Shown in pieces: positions 1 to 8,256 of a DNA stretch of 51,753 nucleotides (its first letter is position 1; the number at the start of each line of letters is the position of its first letter). This DNA comes from Armatimonadota bacterium. Lineage in GTDB: Bacteria; Armatimonadota; Fimbriimonadia; Fimbriimonadales; Fimbriimonadaceae. The notes beneath the pieces are model-generated. The model had not been told where the DNA came from. It worked only from the letters and a program-made list of their open reading frames with translations, and did not search any database. The stretch is taken from the NCBI GenBank assembly GCA_016223145.1, contig JACRPN010000004.1, forward strand, positions 184,755-236,507, written 5' to 3'. The translations under genes were made by a program, and so were the position numbers.

Positions 1-654
1 CGGGGGCATCATTCCTCCTTGGGGACCCTGGCCTCTCCGACCCGGAGGACCAAAGCCCGGTCCGCCGGGACCTCCCTGGGTTCCGCGTCTTCCCTGGGGT
101 CCCAAGCCCGGTCCACCTTGATGGCCAAAACCGGGACCGCCCTGCATCGGAGGCATAGGCACACCGGGCTGGCCGGGAACGCGCGCTCCCTGGGCGCCAG
201 GACCTCTTTGTCCGGGAATCGGAATCACGGGGAAACCCTCGCCAACGGGTCCCTGGGGCGCGGCTGCGGGCGGCATCTTTGAGAACTTCTCGCGCTGCTC
301 CTCGGTGAAGACCTGCAGGAGCTTTTCGCGCTCCGCCTCATGCAGGGTGTCCAGCTTCTGCCGGCGCTCCTCGGGCTTCAGGTCTTGCTGCGCCCTAACC
401 GCCTGGCCGGACTTTCGCGTCTCCTCCAGGATCGCCCGCACCTTCGCCGCCTGCTCATCGGTCAACTGCAGGCCCTCGCGTAGGACCCTGAGTCGGATTT
501 CCAGTCGTGGACCGGGCGCGCTTTGGGCCTGTACAGGCGGTGTTGGCTGGCCAATCTGGATTGGGGCGATCTCGTCGCCTTGCCCAAACGCCGTCGCCAC
601 CGCCATGGCCGCAAGTGCCATCGTCAGGGTTCGCGCTGTCATCTTGGTTTTCAT
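1..654 (-). CDS. LTXXQ (CpxP/Spy-like) periplasmic protein, 3' end beyond the window
   Basis: The reading frame starts at the ATG at 654-652 and stays open to base 1, so at least 218 residues are present and the C-terminus lies outside the window. The first ~25 residues look like a signal peptide (basic start, Ala/Met-rich core, AFGQ end), so the product is probably periplasmic. Residues ~45-110 are helical and charged and contain LTDEQAAKVRAIL and FTEEQREKF, the paired LTXXQ-type motifs of the Spy/CpxP chaperone family. The rest is a long Gly/Pro/Gln-rich tail with repeats of the GGPGFGPQGRRG type, which is unusual for this family and probably disordered. It is divergent from a response regulator/kinase pair, as cpxP is from cpxRA in enterobacteria, so a role in envelope stress sensing is a reasonable inference. 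Family assignment is moderately sure; metal or protein-chaperone function is unproven. Confidence 0.7.
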   Translation of the reverse strand, partial: MKTKMTARTLTMALAAMAVATAFGQGDEIAPIQIGQPTPPVQAQSAPGPRLEIRLRVLREGLQLTDEQAAKVRAILEETRKSGQAVRAQQDLKPEERRQKLDTLHEAEREKLLQVFTEEQREKFSKMPPAAAPQGPVGEGFPVIPIPGQRGPGAQGARVPGQPGVPMPPMQGGPGFGHQGGPGLGPQGRRGTQGGPGGPGFGPPGRRGQGPQGGMMPP

Positions 655-719
655 CGTCTCACCTCTATCGGAAAAGGCCGGTGCTCTGGCCTCTTGCACC
701 CCATTCAACGACATCAAAA

Positions 720-759
720 TGAAAGAACTCTGAAAAGCCCCACTTTCACGCCATTTTCA
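720..759. promoter_or_regulatory. Symmetric TGAAA boxes, likely response-regulator operator
   Basis: In the 143-bp gap between the divergent LTXXQ and response-regulator genes, TGAAA occurs at 720-724 and 731-735 on the plus strand, exactly 11 bp apart. Its complement TTTCA occurs at 744-748 and 755-759, again 11 bp apart, giving a dyad centred at 739.5. Tandem half-sites spaced by one helical turn are typical of OmpR/PhoB-family binding. The position between the regulator and its probable target suggests an autoregulatory operator. The pattern is seen directly; binding is inferred. Confidence 0.5.
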
Positions 760-797
760 TCCAGTGCGAGGCATCCTAAGGTTGGAGGGTCTGGCGT

Positions 798-1496
798 ATG
801 CTGGACAAACCCATGAAGATCCTGGTGGTCGAGGACGAAGCGGCGATCTCGTCGGTGATCGAGCGCGGGCTGCGCGAGGCCGGCTACGAGGTCGCTGTCT
901 GCGACAACGGCCTGGATGGATTGGAAGCCGCTGAGGGCCGCACGGCAGGACTGATGATCCTCGACCTCATGCTCCCCAAAATGGACGGCTGGCAGGTCTG
1001 CGAACGAATCCGCGCGGACCGCAACCCCATGCCGATCCTCATGCTCACCGCGCTCGACGCTCTCGATGAGCGGGTCAAGGGGCTCGACTGCGGTGCGGAC
1101 GACTACCTCACCAAACCCTTCGCCTTCCCGGAGCTTCTGGCTCGAGTGCGTGCGCTCCTGCGCCGCGACAAACTCCACAAGAGCCGCGTGATTTGCGCCG
1201 CCGATCTGGAGATCGACACCGGCGCGCGAACCGTGACGCGGTCCGGAAAGGACATCCGGCTGACGCCAAGGGAATTCGACCTTCTGGAGGCGCTCGCGGC
1301 CAACGAGGGGCGCGTGCTGACCCGCGAGGTGATTCAGGACCGGGTCTGGATGGCCGACGACCGCTATTCGAACACTGTGGACGCCTTCATTCGGCTGCTT
1401 CGCAAGAAGGTGGACGCCGAGTTTGACCTGAAGCTGATTCACACCATTCACGGCGTCGGCTATTCGCTTCGCGCAGATGGAGGGGCGGACATTTGA
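798..1496 (+). CDS. OmpR-family DNA-binding response regulator
   Basis: 232 residues. The receiver domain (about 6-120) has the acidic pocket VEDE at 11-14, the phospho-acceptor Asp56 in LMILDLMLP, Thr84 in LMLTAL and Lys106 in YLTKPF. A Trans_reg_C winged helix follows (about 135-228), with LTPREFDLLEAL and the C-terminal hairpin IHGVGYSLR. The ATG at 798 is preferred because GGAGG lies at 784-788; an internal ATG at 813 would remove only five residues. The stop overlaps the TTG start of the sensor kinase by 3 bases, so the two are translationally coupled and form a cognate pair. Tandem TGAAA boxes upstream suggest it regulates itself and the divergent LTXXQ gene. The subfamily (CpxR-, QseB- or CopR-like) cannot be fixed by eye. 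Confidence 0.93.
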   Translation: MLDKPMKILVVEDEAAISSVIERGLREAGYEVAVCDNGLDGLEAAEGRTAGLMILDLMLPKMDGWQVCERIRADRNPMPILMLTALDALDERVKGLDCGADDYLTKPFAFPELLARVRALLRRDKLHKSRVICAADLEIDTGARTVTRSGKDIRLTPREFDLLEALAANEGRVLTREVIQDRVWMADDRYSNTVDAFIRLLRKKVDAEFDLKLIHTIHGVGYSLRADGGADI

Positions 1497-3187
1497 GCGG
1501 CCTGTCGGTCTCGACGCGCCTGACGCTCTGGAACGTCGCCACCGCCGGCGTGCTCGTGGCCCTGCTGGGCCTGGGCGTTTCATGGAAGGCCAGGACCGAC
1601 CTGCTCGAGGGCGCGGATCGTGAGCTCAGGCAGCGTGCCGACCGGTTCCAGCGGTCCGGCTTCGGCCGCATGATGCCGCCGATGCTGGGGCCCGCCTCCG
1701 GGATGGCCCCAGGCATGGGCCCAGGCCGATCACAACCTGGACAGCCCCCAGGTAACCCCGCGGGCCTTGGACGGGGCGAAAACCCGCCGCCATATCCGGG
1801 CAGCGTGCCTAGTCCTCAGCCCGGGGAACCGCCTCACCAGGCTCAAGAGGGCGGGCAGATCTCAACTCAAAGCAGACCAGGACAGGGACTTAGGCGCGGG
1901 CAGAGAAGGGTTGCGCCCCCACAAGCAGACGGAACGACCCCGGGCCAAATGCCTCCAGCGAATGGGCCGTTGGCCGGCCCAATGGGACAACGTGGACCGG
2001 GAATGCAGCGCCAGGGCGGCCAGCCTCAGCCGACCGACACCTTAAGGCCCCGGCTTCTGAACGACCTGGAAACCGCCAAGGTTAGGGGCTCGGACCCCGC
2101 CTGGGACTTTGCGGCTTTTCAGGACGCCCTCCAGGGAAAAGAATCCACAACCACCGTGGACCTTCAGGGCGAGTCGTACCGCATCTACACGCGCCCGCTC
2201 CCGCAAGAAAGCCCAGACCGCGTGGTCCAACTCGCGCACCCACTTTCCGCGACGTACCGCGCGATCAACGGGATCAATCGCACCCTCTTGGCGTTCACGC
2301 CGCTCTCGCTGCTGCTCGTGGCTCTGGCCGGCTTCTTTGTCACAAGGAAGGCGCTGCGGCCCGTCGGCGAGATGGCCGCTGCGGCAGAAACCATCACGGC
2401 CCAGAGCCTGGCGGGGCGCCTCCAGACCAGGGGCGCGGACGAGTTCGCAGCCCTGGGCCAGACCATCAACGGCATGCTCGGACGGCTCGAACGGGCGTTC
2501 CGTGAATTGGAGGACGCCATCGAGCTGCAGCGCAGGTTCACCGCGGACGCCTCGCACGAGCTTCGAACGCCGCTCGCTGCTATTAAAGCCAACACAAGCC
2601 TGGCGCTCACCGGGGGCGAACGGCAAGCGGCGGACTACCGTCAAGCAATCGAGAGCATTGACGCGGCGGCGGAGCGCATGAGCGTGCTCGTTCAGGACCT
2701 CTTGACGCTCGCTCGCGCCGATGGCGGGCGCATTGCGCTGGACCGGGAGTCCCTCGACCTTCGCGACGCGATCGAGACCTCGGTTGCGGCCTATCAGGGC
2801 AAGGGCGCCCCGATCGAAGTCACGATGCCAATGGAGGCCGTTTCGGTGCTGGGCTCCGAACTGGCTTTGGTCAGGCTGTTCGAAAACCTCCTGAGCAATG
2901 CCGCCCGGCACGCGCCCAAAGACGGCAGGATCGAGGTCGCCGTCGCCGAAGCCGAAGGCTACGTGGAGGTCACCGTGTCGGACTCGGGCGAGGGTGTGGA
3001 CGACGAGCAGATGCAGCACCTTGGCGAGCGCTTCTTCCGGGCCGAAAAGTCGCGGGCACGATCGGAGGGCGGCTTCGGCCTCGGGCTCGCCATTTGCAGG
3101 AGTATCGCCGAGGCGCACCAAGGTTCGCTCACCTTTTCACGGTCCCCGCTGGGCGGCCTGTCCGCCACAGTTCGGCTTCCCCGGTAA
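1493..3187 (+). CDS. Membrane sensor histidine kinase with Pro/Gly/Met-rich periplasmic loop
   Basis: 564 residues from a TTG overlapping the regulator stop, with GGAGGGG just upstream. Layout: TM1 at ~12-30; a periplasmic region to ~255; TM2 at ~262-284; HAMP to ~340; HisKA with the H-box SHELRTPL (phospho-His355); and a HATPase with N-box NLLSNAARHAP, G1 DSGEGVDD and G2 GFGLGLAI. This is the normal arrangement of an OmpR-partner kinase. The odd part is residues ~60-185 of the sensor loop, which are almost entirely Pro, Gly, Gln, Arg and Met (for example RMMPPMLGPASGMAPGMGPG). That composition resembles the tail of the divergent LTXXQ protein. The Met content could mean Cu(I) binding, but this is speculation. 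The ligand is unknown. Confidence 0.93.
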   Translation: MSGLSVSTRLTLWNVATAGVLVALLGLGVSWKARTDLLEGADRELRQRADRFQRSGFGRMMPPMLGPASGMAPGMGPGRSQPGQPPGNPAGLGRGENPPPYPGSVPSPQPGEPPHQAQEGGQISTQSRPGQGLRRGQRRVAPPQADGTTPGQMPPANGPLAGPMGQRGPGMQRQGGQPQPTDTLRPRLLNDLETAKVRGSDPAWDFAAFQDALQGKESTTTVDLQGESYRIYTRPLPQESPDRVVQLAHPLSATYRAINGINRTLLAFTPLSLLLVALAGFFVTRKALRPVGEMAAAAETITAQSLAGRLQTRGADEFAALGQTINGMLGRLERAFRELEDAIELQRRFTADASHELRTPLAAIKANTSLALTGGERQAADYRQAIESIDAAAERMSVLVQDLLTLARADGGRIALDRESLDLRDAIETSVAAYQGKGAPIEVTMPMEAVSVLGSELALVRLFENLLSNAARHAPKDGRIEVAVAEAEGYVEVTVSDSGEGVDDEQMQHLGERFFRAEKSRARSEGGFGLGLAICRSIAEAHQGSLTFSRSPLGGLSATVRLPR

Positions 3188-3199
3188 TATCTGCCCACA

Positions 3200-4810
3200 A
3201 TGGAAACCCTCGGCAGCCGGCTACACCTCGAAGACGAGCAGCTTCGGCAAAACCACGACGCGATGGAGTCGCTCGTCGCAGACTTTCGCGAAAGGCTGCG
3301 CGTCGCAAAGCTGGGCGGGGGCGAGGAGGCGGTCGCCAAGCACAAGTCTCGCGGCAAGCTGCTCGCGCGAGAGAGAATCGAGGCGCTCATCGATCCCGGC
3401 GCCCCGTTTCTGGAGTTCAGCGCACTGGCCGCGCACGGCATGTATGATGGCGGAGCGCCCTGCGCGGGCATCATCACCGGCATCGGGCCGATCCACGGCC
3501 GACCCTGCGTCATCGTCGCCAACGACGCGACGGTCAAGGGCGGCACCTACTTCCCTGTCACGGTCAAGAAGCACCTTAGGGCTCAGGAAATCGCGCTGGA
3601 GAACCACCTTCCCTGCATCTATCTGGTGGACTCCGGCGGCGCGTTCCTGCCCCTGCAGAGCGAAGTCTTCCCCGATCGCGACCACTTCGGGCGGATCTTC
3701 TATCACCAGGCCCTGATGTCGGCTCGCGGCATCCCGCAGATCGCCGCTGTGATGGGTTCCTGCACGGCAGGCGGCGCTTATGTGCCTGCCATGAGCGACG
3801 AGACCGTTATCGTGCGCGGCCAGGGCACGATCTTCCTGGGCGGGCCACCCTTGGTCAAGGCAGCGACGGGCGAAGAGGTCACCGCTGAGGACCTCGGCGG
3901 CGCGGACGTGCACACGCGCCTGAGCGGCGTGGCCGACCACATCGCCGAAGACGACGCTCACGCGCTCGAAATCGTGCGCAACATCGTCGCCTGCCTCGGC
4001 TCACGGCCCCGCCTGTGGGGACTCGACTCCTCCGACCCCCAGGACCCTGCGTTTGATCCCAAAGACCTTTATTCTCTTGTTCCCGTCGACCCGCGCCAGC
4101 CGATGCCGATGCGTGAGGTGCTCGCCAGGTTCATCGATGGCAGCCGCTTCCAAGAGTTCAAGGCCAACTACGGGACGACCCTGCTTTGCGGCTTCGCTCG
4201 GTTCCACGGGCACCTTGCCGGGGTGCTCGCCAACGACGGAATCCTCTTCAGCGAGTCTGCCCTCAAAGGCGCGCACTTCATCGAGCTGTGTTGCCGGCGC
4301 GGCGTACCCATCGTGTTCTTTCAGAACATCACGGGGTTCATGGTGGGACGCAAATACGAGAACGAGGGCATCGCCAAGAACGGCGCGAAGCTGGTCACGG
4401 CGGTCAGCACGGCCAACGTTCCCAAGTTCACGGTAGTCGTCGGTGGAAGCTACGGGGCCGGCAATTACGGGATGTGCGGGCGCGCCTATCAGCCGCGACA
4501 GATGTGGATGTGGCCGAATGCGCGCATCTCCGTGATGGGCGGGGAGCAGGCCGCCGGGGTGCTCGCGACGGTGAAGCAGGACCAGCTCACAGCCAAGGGT
4601 CAGCCGATGTCGGACCAGGAATTGTCTGACTTCAAGGCCCCCATCCTTGCCAAATACTCGGAGGAGTCCTCGGCCCTGTACGCGACCGCGCGACTCTGGG
4701 ATGATGGGGTGATCGACCCTGTGGACACGCGCCGAGTGGTGGCTCTGGGGATCGAGGCCGCGCAATACGCTCCGATTCCGCCTGCGGGCTTCAGCATGTT
4801 CAGGATGTAG
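3200..4810 (+). CDS. mccB: Acyl-CoA carboxylase carboxyltransferase (beta) subunit, methylcrotonyl-CoA type
   Basis: 536 residues, the usual length of the carboxyltransferase subunit that moves a carboxyl group from biotin to an acyl-CoA. The N-terminal half has [17 protein letters not shown], the oxyanion-hole stretch [11 protein letters not shown], and [17 protein letters not shown]. The C-terminal half has [38 protein letters not shown] and [14 protein letters not shown]. The YENEGIAK and [10 protein letters not shown] signatures point to 3-methylcrotonyl-CoA carboxylase (leucine breakdown) or the related geranyl-CoA enzyme rather than propionyl-CoA carboxylase. No biotin carboxylase/carrier alpha subunit is present in the window, which is unusual for this family. 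It follows the kinase gene by 12 bp, and its 3' end overlaps the convergent gene by 11 bp. Substrate assignment is probable, not certain. Confidence 0.88.
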   Translation: METLGSRLHLEDEQLRQNHDAMESLVADFRERLRVAKLGGGEEAVAKHKSRGKLLARERIEALIDPGAPFLEFSALAAHGMYDGGAPCAGIITGIGPIHGRPCVIVANDATVKGGTYFPVTVKKHLRAQEIALENHLPCIYLVDSGGAFLPLQSEVFPDRDHFGRIFYHQALMSARGIPQIAAVMGSCTAGGAYVPAMSDETVIVRGQGTIFLGGPPLVKAATGEEVTAEDLGGADVHTRLSGVADHIAEDDAHALEIVRNIVACLGSRPRLWGLDSSDPQDPAFDPKDLYSLVPVDPRQPMPMREVLARFIDGSRFQEFKANYGTTLLCGFARFHGHLAGVLANDGILFSESALKGAHFIELCCRRGVPIVFFQNITGFMVGRKYENEGIAKNGAKLVTAVSTANVPKFTVVVGGSYGAGNYGMCGRAYQPRQMWMWPNARISVMGGEQAAGVLATVKQDQLTAKGQPMSDQELSDFKAPILAKYSEESSALYATARLWDDGVIDPVDTRRVVALGIEAAQYAPIPPAGFSMFRM

Positions 4811-5657
4811 GTTTGCCCGAGACCAGGTGGTTCACGAGCCGCTCGAGGTTCTCCTGAACGCGGACCTCGCGCATACCGAACCAGGTCGCGCCCATGTTAA
4901 ATCGCACCGGGCTCACGCCGGCCCGTCGCGCATACTTGAAGATCTTTCCGGCGAGAATCCAGTCGGCATAGGAGTCAGCATCCTCCTCGTCGATCACGTA
5001 GGGCGCGAGCAGGCGTATCCACTTGTCTATCGGCTGAATGTAAATGCGGTCCGCAGTCTCGACCGAGTTTTCGAGCCCCGAGAGGTGCACGATGTCTCGC
5101 AGCAGCAGGGAGGTGAGCTTCGGGCCCACGCCGCGCACGTCCACAATGCGAAAGAACTGGGGCTCCAGACGGCCCGTCTTGCGAATGCCGTCGATGATCC
5201 ACGCCGCGATGCTCCCGCGCTGGTCGATCTCGAAGATCTCCTGGGCTAGCTCCGCCATGCCGGCAACGACGCCCCGGTTGAGCTGCTCCATGGGTTTGTG
5301 GCCCATCTCCTTTGCCACGACGACGAAGTTGTCCCAAAGCACTGAAGCGTCGGACCGCGAAAGAAACAGTCCGAACTCGTCCTCGCTTGTCGTGCGCTTC
5401 AGCGCCTCAAGCGCGATTTCGGAAAGGTGGTTTCTATCCTTGCCACGCCGAGCGAACGCGTAGTGGGCGAAAACGGCGCAAAGGCACTTGTAGCCGCTCT
5501 GCAGCTCTTCCAGAACCTCTTCGATGCTCGGGTCCTTGATGCCGACGGCCTTGCCAAGGGCTGGCAGCAGGCTGGACTCGACGAAGCGGTCTGCCCGGTC
5601 ACCACTAAGGGCCTTGATCAAACGCACGCATTCGGGTCTCAGGTCGAGCTGATTCAA
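4800..5657 (-). CDS. Unknown protein with helix-hairpin-helix-like segment
   Basis: 285 residues, soluble, no signal peptide or membrane segment, mostly helical by composition. I do not recognise the family with confidence. Residues ~172-190 ([19 protein letters not shown]) look like a helix-hairpin-helix of the kind found in DNA glycosylases and other DNA-binding proteins: hydrophobic, then GVGPK, then an amphipathic helix. A following segment (about 205-225) contains [10 protein letters not shown], reminiscent of the region after the hairpin in HhH-GPD enzymes, but no glycosylase catalytic Asp/Lys arrangement can be assigned. The gene is convergent with the carboxyltransferase gene, overlapping it by 11 bp, and separated from the upstream envelope operon by 81 bp. 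A DNA-related role is only a suggestion. Confidence 0.75.
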   Translation of the reverse strand: MNQLDLRPECVRLIKALSGDRADRFVESSLLPALGKAVGIKDPSIEEVLEELQSGYKCLCAVFAHYAFARRGKDRNHLSEIALEALKRTTSEDEFGLFLSRSDASVLWDNFVVVAKEMGHKPMEQLNRGVVAGMAELAQEIFEIDQRGSIAAWIIDGIRKTGRLEPQFFRIVDVRGVGPKLTSLLLRDIVHLSGLENSVETADRIYIQPIDKWIRLLAPYVIDEEDADSYADWILAGKIFKYARRAGVSPVRFNMGATWFGMREVRVQENLERLVNHLVSGKPTS

Positions 5658-5738
5658 TTGTCCGGCACTCCAGCATGGAGAGCTTAACCCTCGGGGATTG
5701 GCCCGATCAGTCCGAAACGCCCAACCCCTGACAAGAGG

Positions 5739-7082
5739 CTAGAAGCGGGCGTCGGCTGCCAAGTTCGTTAGCACGGGCAACGTGGGTGTCTGCCTACTGG
5801 CGCCCGGCACATCTCCAGTATCTCCCTTCCGGATCTTATAAAACACTTGCCAACCGAACTCGTGAATCGGAATACGGTTGGACCTGAAATCACCAATCAC
5901 GGCGCTGAGCGCGTTGGCGAAAACGCCAACGGTCCTGCCATTGAAAACCTGGGAATGAACCTGCTCGCCGGGGATGGTGCCTTGCGTCTGCGAGATGCTG
6001 CCGAACATGGGCACTTCCATCCCGAAGTAGCGGCCCGCCACGACGGGGCGGTTGGCCTCGAAGAACGCGAACACGCGGGCGCCTTTGGCGATGAACGGGG
6101 CGTAGAGGTCGGACTTGGCCACCATCGAGCGGGTATCGGTCGCGAGCTCTGTGTCCACGCCGGCAAGGTAGTCCTTGCCGTTGATGTTCACGCCCGGCCC
6201 GGCCACAAAGATGAACACGGTCGCCCCGTCGGGAATGCGTTCGGCCAGCGCCTTGGCGGCGGCCATCATCTGGCCCGCCGTCGCGTTCTGGACCATGTCC
6301 ACGTTCGATTCGGCGTAACCGGCGCTCGTCACGAGAGACTCACGGACCAGCATCGAGTCCTCAGATGCAAACGGGATTTTCGCGCCTTCCAGCCGGCTCT
6401 CAGTGTTGCCGATGAGGAGCGCAAACTTGTTCAGCACCGTCGGGACCCGGGTCATCGGACCCGAAGGAATCGTCACGCCCGGCTGCACCGGGGGCGTTCC
6501 CGCGCCGGGGTTGGTCGTTCGCACGTCCGTGCCGCCAGGGGCCGCTTTGCCCGACATCTGGGCAACCACCGCGAGGTCTTCGGGCGCCACGGGCTCGGTG
6601 TCCACCTTCCACGAGAGCGTGCCGGCGGACTGCAATCGCTGATCCAGCTCGGTTCGCTTCTGCATGTTGCCGAGCTGAGTGTAGATCTGCGAGAGGAAGT
6701 AAACCGCCTCGTAGCTGACCTGGTTCTTCGCGAGCAGGGTGTTCAGTTCATCTGCAGAGGTGTTGAGGCTCTTGATCTTGGCGTCTTGCGCCACGCTTGC
6801 CTGGCCGATCCGATAGGAGCAGTAGGCCGCCAGGAAGTTGGGCGAATAGGGCGCTCCGTTGCGCCATCGCTGGCGCTCCGTCGCGGGTCCCGGCAACACG
6901 GTGGGGCCCGAAACGTCCTCGGCGCGATAGGCTGCCGCCTGTTTGAACGATTCCCGTGCTTTCTCCCAAGAGCCAGAACGCGCGTCCGCGAGCCCGGCCT
7001 CATAGGCCGTGCGCCAGGATTGCCCCAAGCCGAGAGCCGGCACAAGGGCGATGAAGAGCGGTAATACCCACAAACGTCGCAT
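5739..7082 (-). CDS. Secreted caspase-fold (peptidase C14-like) protein lacking the catalytic dyad
   Basis: 447 residues. A signal peptide (residues 1-20, ending ALGLGQ) implies export. An alpha-helical, repeat-like region follows (about 25-165), resembling tetratricopeptide helices, then a Gly/Pro linker (about 175-215). Residues ~217-400 fit the bacterial caspase-like fold: NKFALLIGNTES, then an acidic SEDSMLVRESL stretch, ATVFIFVAGPGVNINGKDYLAG and ARVFAFFEANRP. In active members the third segment reads SGHG and the fourth DACR. Here Pro296 replaces the catalytic His and Asn344 replaces the Cys, so it is very likely proteolytically dead. It is the last gene of a three-gene operon with an outer-membrane protein (12 bp gap) and an Ig-like protein. 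The role is unknown; scaffold or binding is possible. Confidence 0.8.
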   Translation of the reverse strand: MRRLWVLPLFIALVPALGLGQSWRTAYEAGLADARSGSWEKARESFKQAAAYRAEDVSGPTVLPGPATERQRWRNGAPYSPNFLAAYCSYRIGQASVAQDAKIKSLNTSADELNTLLAKNQVSYEAVYFLSQIYTQLGNMQKRTELDQRLQSAGTLSWKVDTEPVAPEDLAVVAQMSGKAAPGGTDVRTTNPGAGTPPVQPGVTIPSGPMTRVPTVLNKFALLIGNTESRLEGAKIPFASEDSMLVRESLVTSAGYAESNVDMVQNATAGQMMAAAKALAERIPDGATVFIFVAGPGVNINGKDYLAGVDTELATDTRSMVAKSDLYAPFIAKGARVFAFFEANRPVVAGRYFGMEVPMFGSISQTQGTIPGEQVHSQVFNGRTVGVFANALSAVIGDFRSNRIPIHEFGWQVFYKIRKGDTGDVPGASRQTPTLPVLTNLAADARF

Positions 7083-7094
7083 TGATTCGATTTC

Positions 7095-8243
7095 CTATCC
7101 CCCGAAGCGGTATCCGAACAGCAAGCTGGTGTCGATGCCGCCGCCGTTTGGCCGGGCAAAGTTGAGATCGAGGGTCCAGTTCCCCTCGTTGGGGCGATAG
7201 CCGATGCCGTAAGTCAGCCCGCTACGCCTTGTGAAATGGTCGCCCCCGGCCGGAGTCAAATGGTAGCCCAACCGTATCGGGAAAACGCCGACGCCGCGCG
7301 CGTAAATGTATTCCACGCCCGTCCCGAACGACGTGTAGTTGCTCTTGCGGTCGATGCGGTCGCTGTCGTTGCCATCGAAGAACATGTCCACTTGAGCACC
7401 AAAGATGAGGGAGTCCTTGCCGCCGCGAAGACCGTCGTTCGCCATCGAAGCCCCTAAAGTGAACCTGCCAGGGATCTTGTGATAGAGGCCCAGAGCCGCG
7501 GCATTGCTCCTCACATTGATCGGCATTTGAACGCTTGCGCCAAACGACAAGTTGGGCTGGCTCGGCGGGGTGAAGAGCAAGCCCGCAACCGCTCCGAGGC
7601 CACCGCCCGTCTGGTCCGAGTTGTTTGTCTGCGGCGGGATGTTGTTGTCAGTGAAAGTGATGTTCTGGAAGTTGCGGACGTTCTGGATCGCGTAAATGCC
7701 GCCAATGCCGAACGACAGGCCGGAGTCGCCAACGGCGCGGCCATAGGAGAACGACAACAGGCTGGTCTTCGCCCTGGTGAAATCGAGGTAGTTCGCGATG
7801 CCGCCGGTAAGGTTGCTGCCGCGCGAGACGTCGTTGAACCAGCCGGTCACCGTGTAGGCGATGCTGAATGTGCCACGGTCGCTCCCGCCCTGGGACTGAA
7901 GGGGAAACACGGCGCCGATGTGGGAAAGGGCGCGATCGCCGGCCTCATTGGATGTGTCGTAACGAAGATCGGTCAGCGACCCGGTCACTGTGGATTTCGA
8001 TTTAGGAAAGTTTCGGGCCGCGATCTGAAACGTTTTGCTGCGAGCATAGGCTAAGCCAGCAGGGTTTGTCACGGCGCTGATCGAGTCGGCGCCGGTCGCA
8101 TAGAAAGAACTGCCAGCGCCCATCGCGCGGCCACCCGCGTCGAAGGCGGTCACCATATCGGGTATCTGGGCTGCGGCCACAGACGGCAAGGCCAACAGGG
8201 GCCATCGGACTACCTTCAGCATCCTTGCGGGTGTCATCTTCAC
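7095..8243 (-). CDS. Outer-membrane beta-barrel protein, FadL/PorV-like
   Basis: 382 residues. The N-terminus is basic followed by a hydrophobic stretch ending PSVAAAQ, a signal peptide. The mature start, GGRAMGAGSSFYATGADSIS followed by AVTNPAGLA, is the hallmark opening of OmpP1/FadL- and PorV-type barrels. The remainder is a series of short amphipathic strands with alternating aromatic and Gly/Ser residues (for example SFSYGRAV, FTLGASMAN, IRLGYHLTP), ending in a strand LLFGYRFGG near the C-terminus as expected for barrel insertion. It sits between an Ig-like secreted protein gene (13 bp upstream) and the pseudo-caspase gene (12 bp downstream), so the three are probably cotranscribed. It could be a transporter or a shuttle for surface proteins; the ligand is unknown. 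Confidence 0.75.
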   Translation of the reverse strand: MKMTPARMLKVVRWPLLALPSVAAAQIPDMVTAFDAGGRAMGAGSSFYATGADSISAVTNPAGLAYARSKTFQIAARNFPKSKSTVTGSLTDLRYDTSNEAGDRALSHIGAVFPLQSQGGSDRGTFSIAYTVTGWFNDVSRGSNLTGGIANYLDFTRAKTSLLSFSYGRAVGDSGLSFGIGGIYAIQNVRNFQNITFTDNNIPPQTNNSDQTGGGLGAVAGLLFTPPSQPNLSFGASVQMPINVRSNAAALGLYHKIPGRFTLGASMANDGLRGGKDSLIFGAQVDMFFDGNDSDRIDRKSNYTSFGTGVEYIYARGVGVFPIRLGYHLTPAGGDHFTRRSGLTYGIGYRPNEGNWTLDLNFARPNGGGIDTSLLFGYRFGG

Positions 8244-8256
8244 TCCTTAATCGAAC

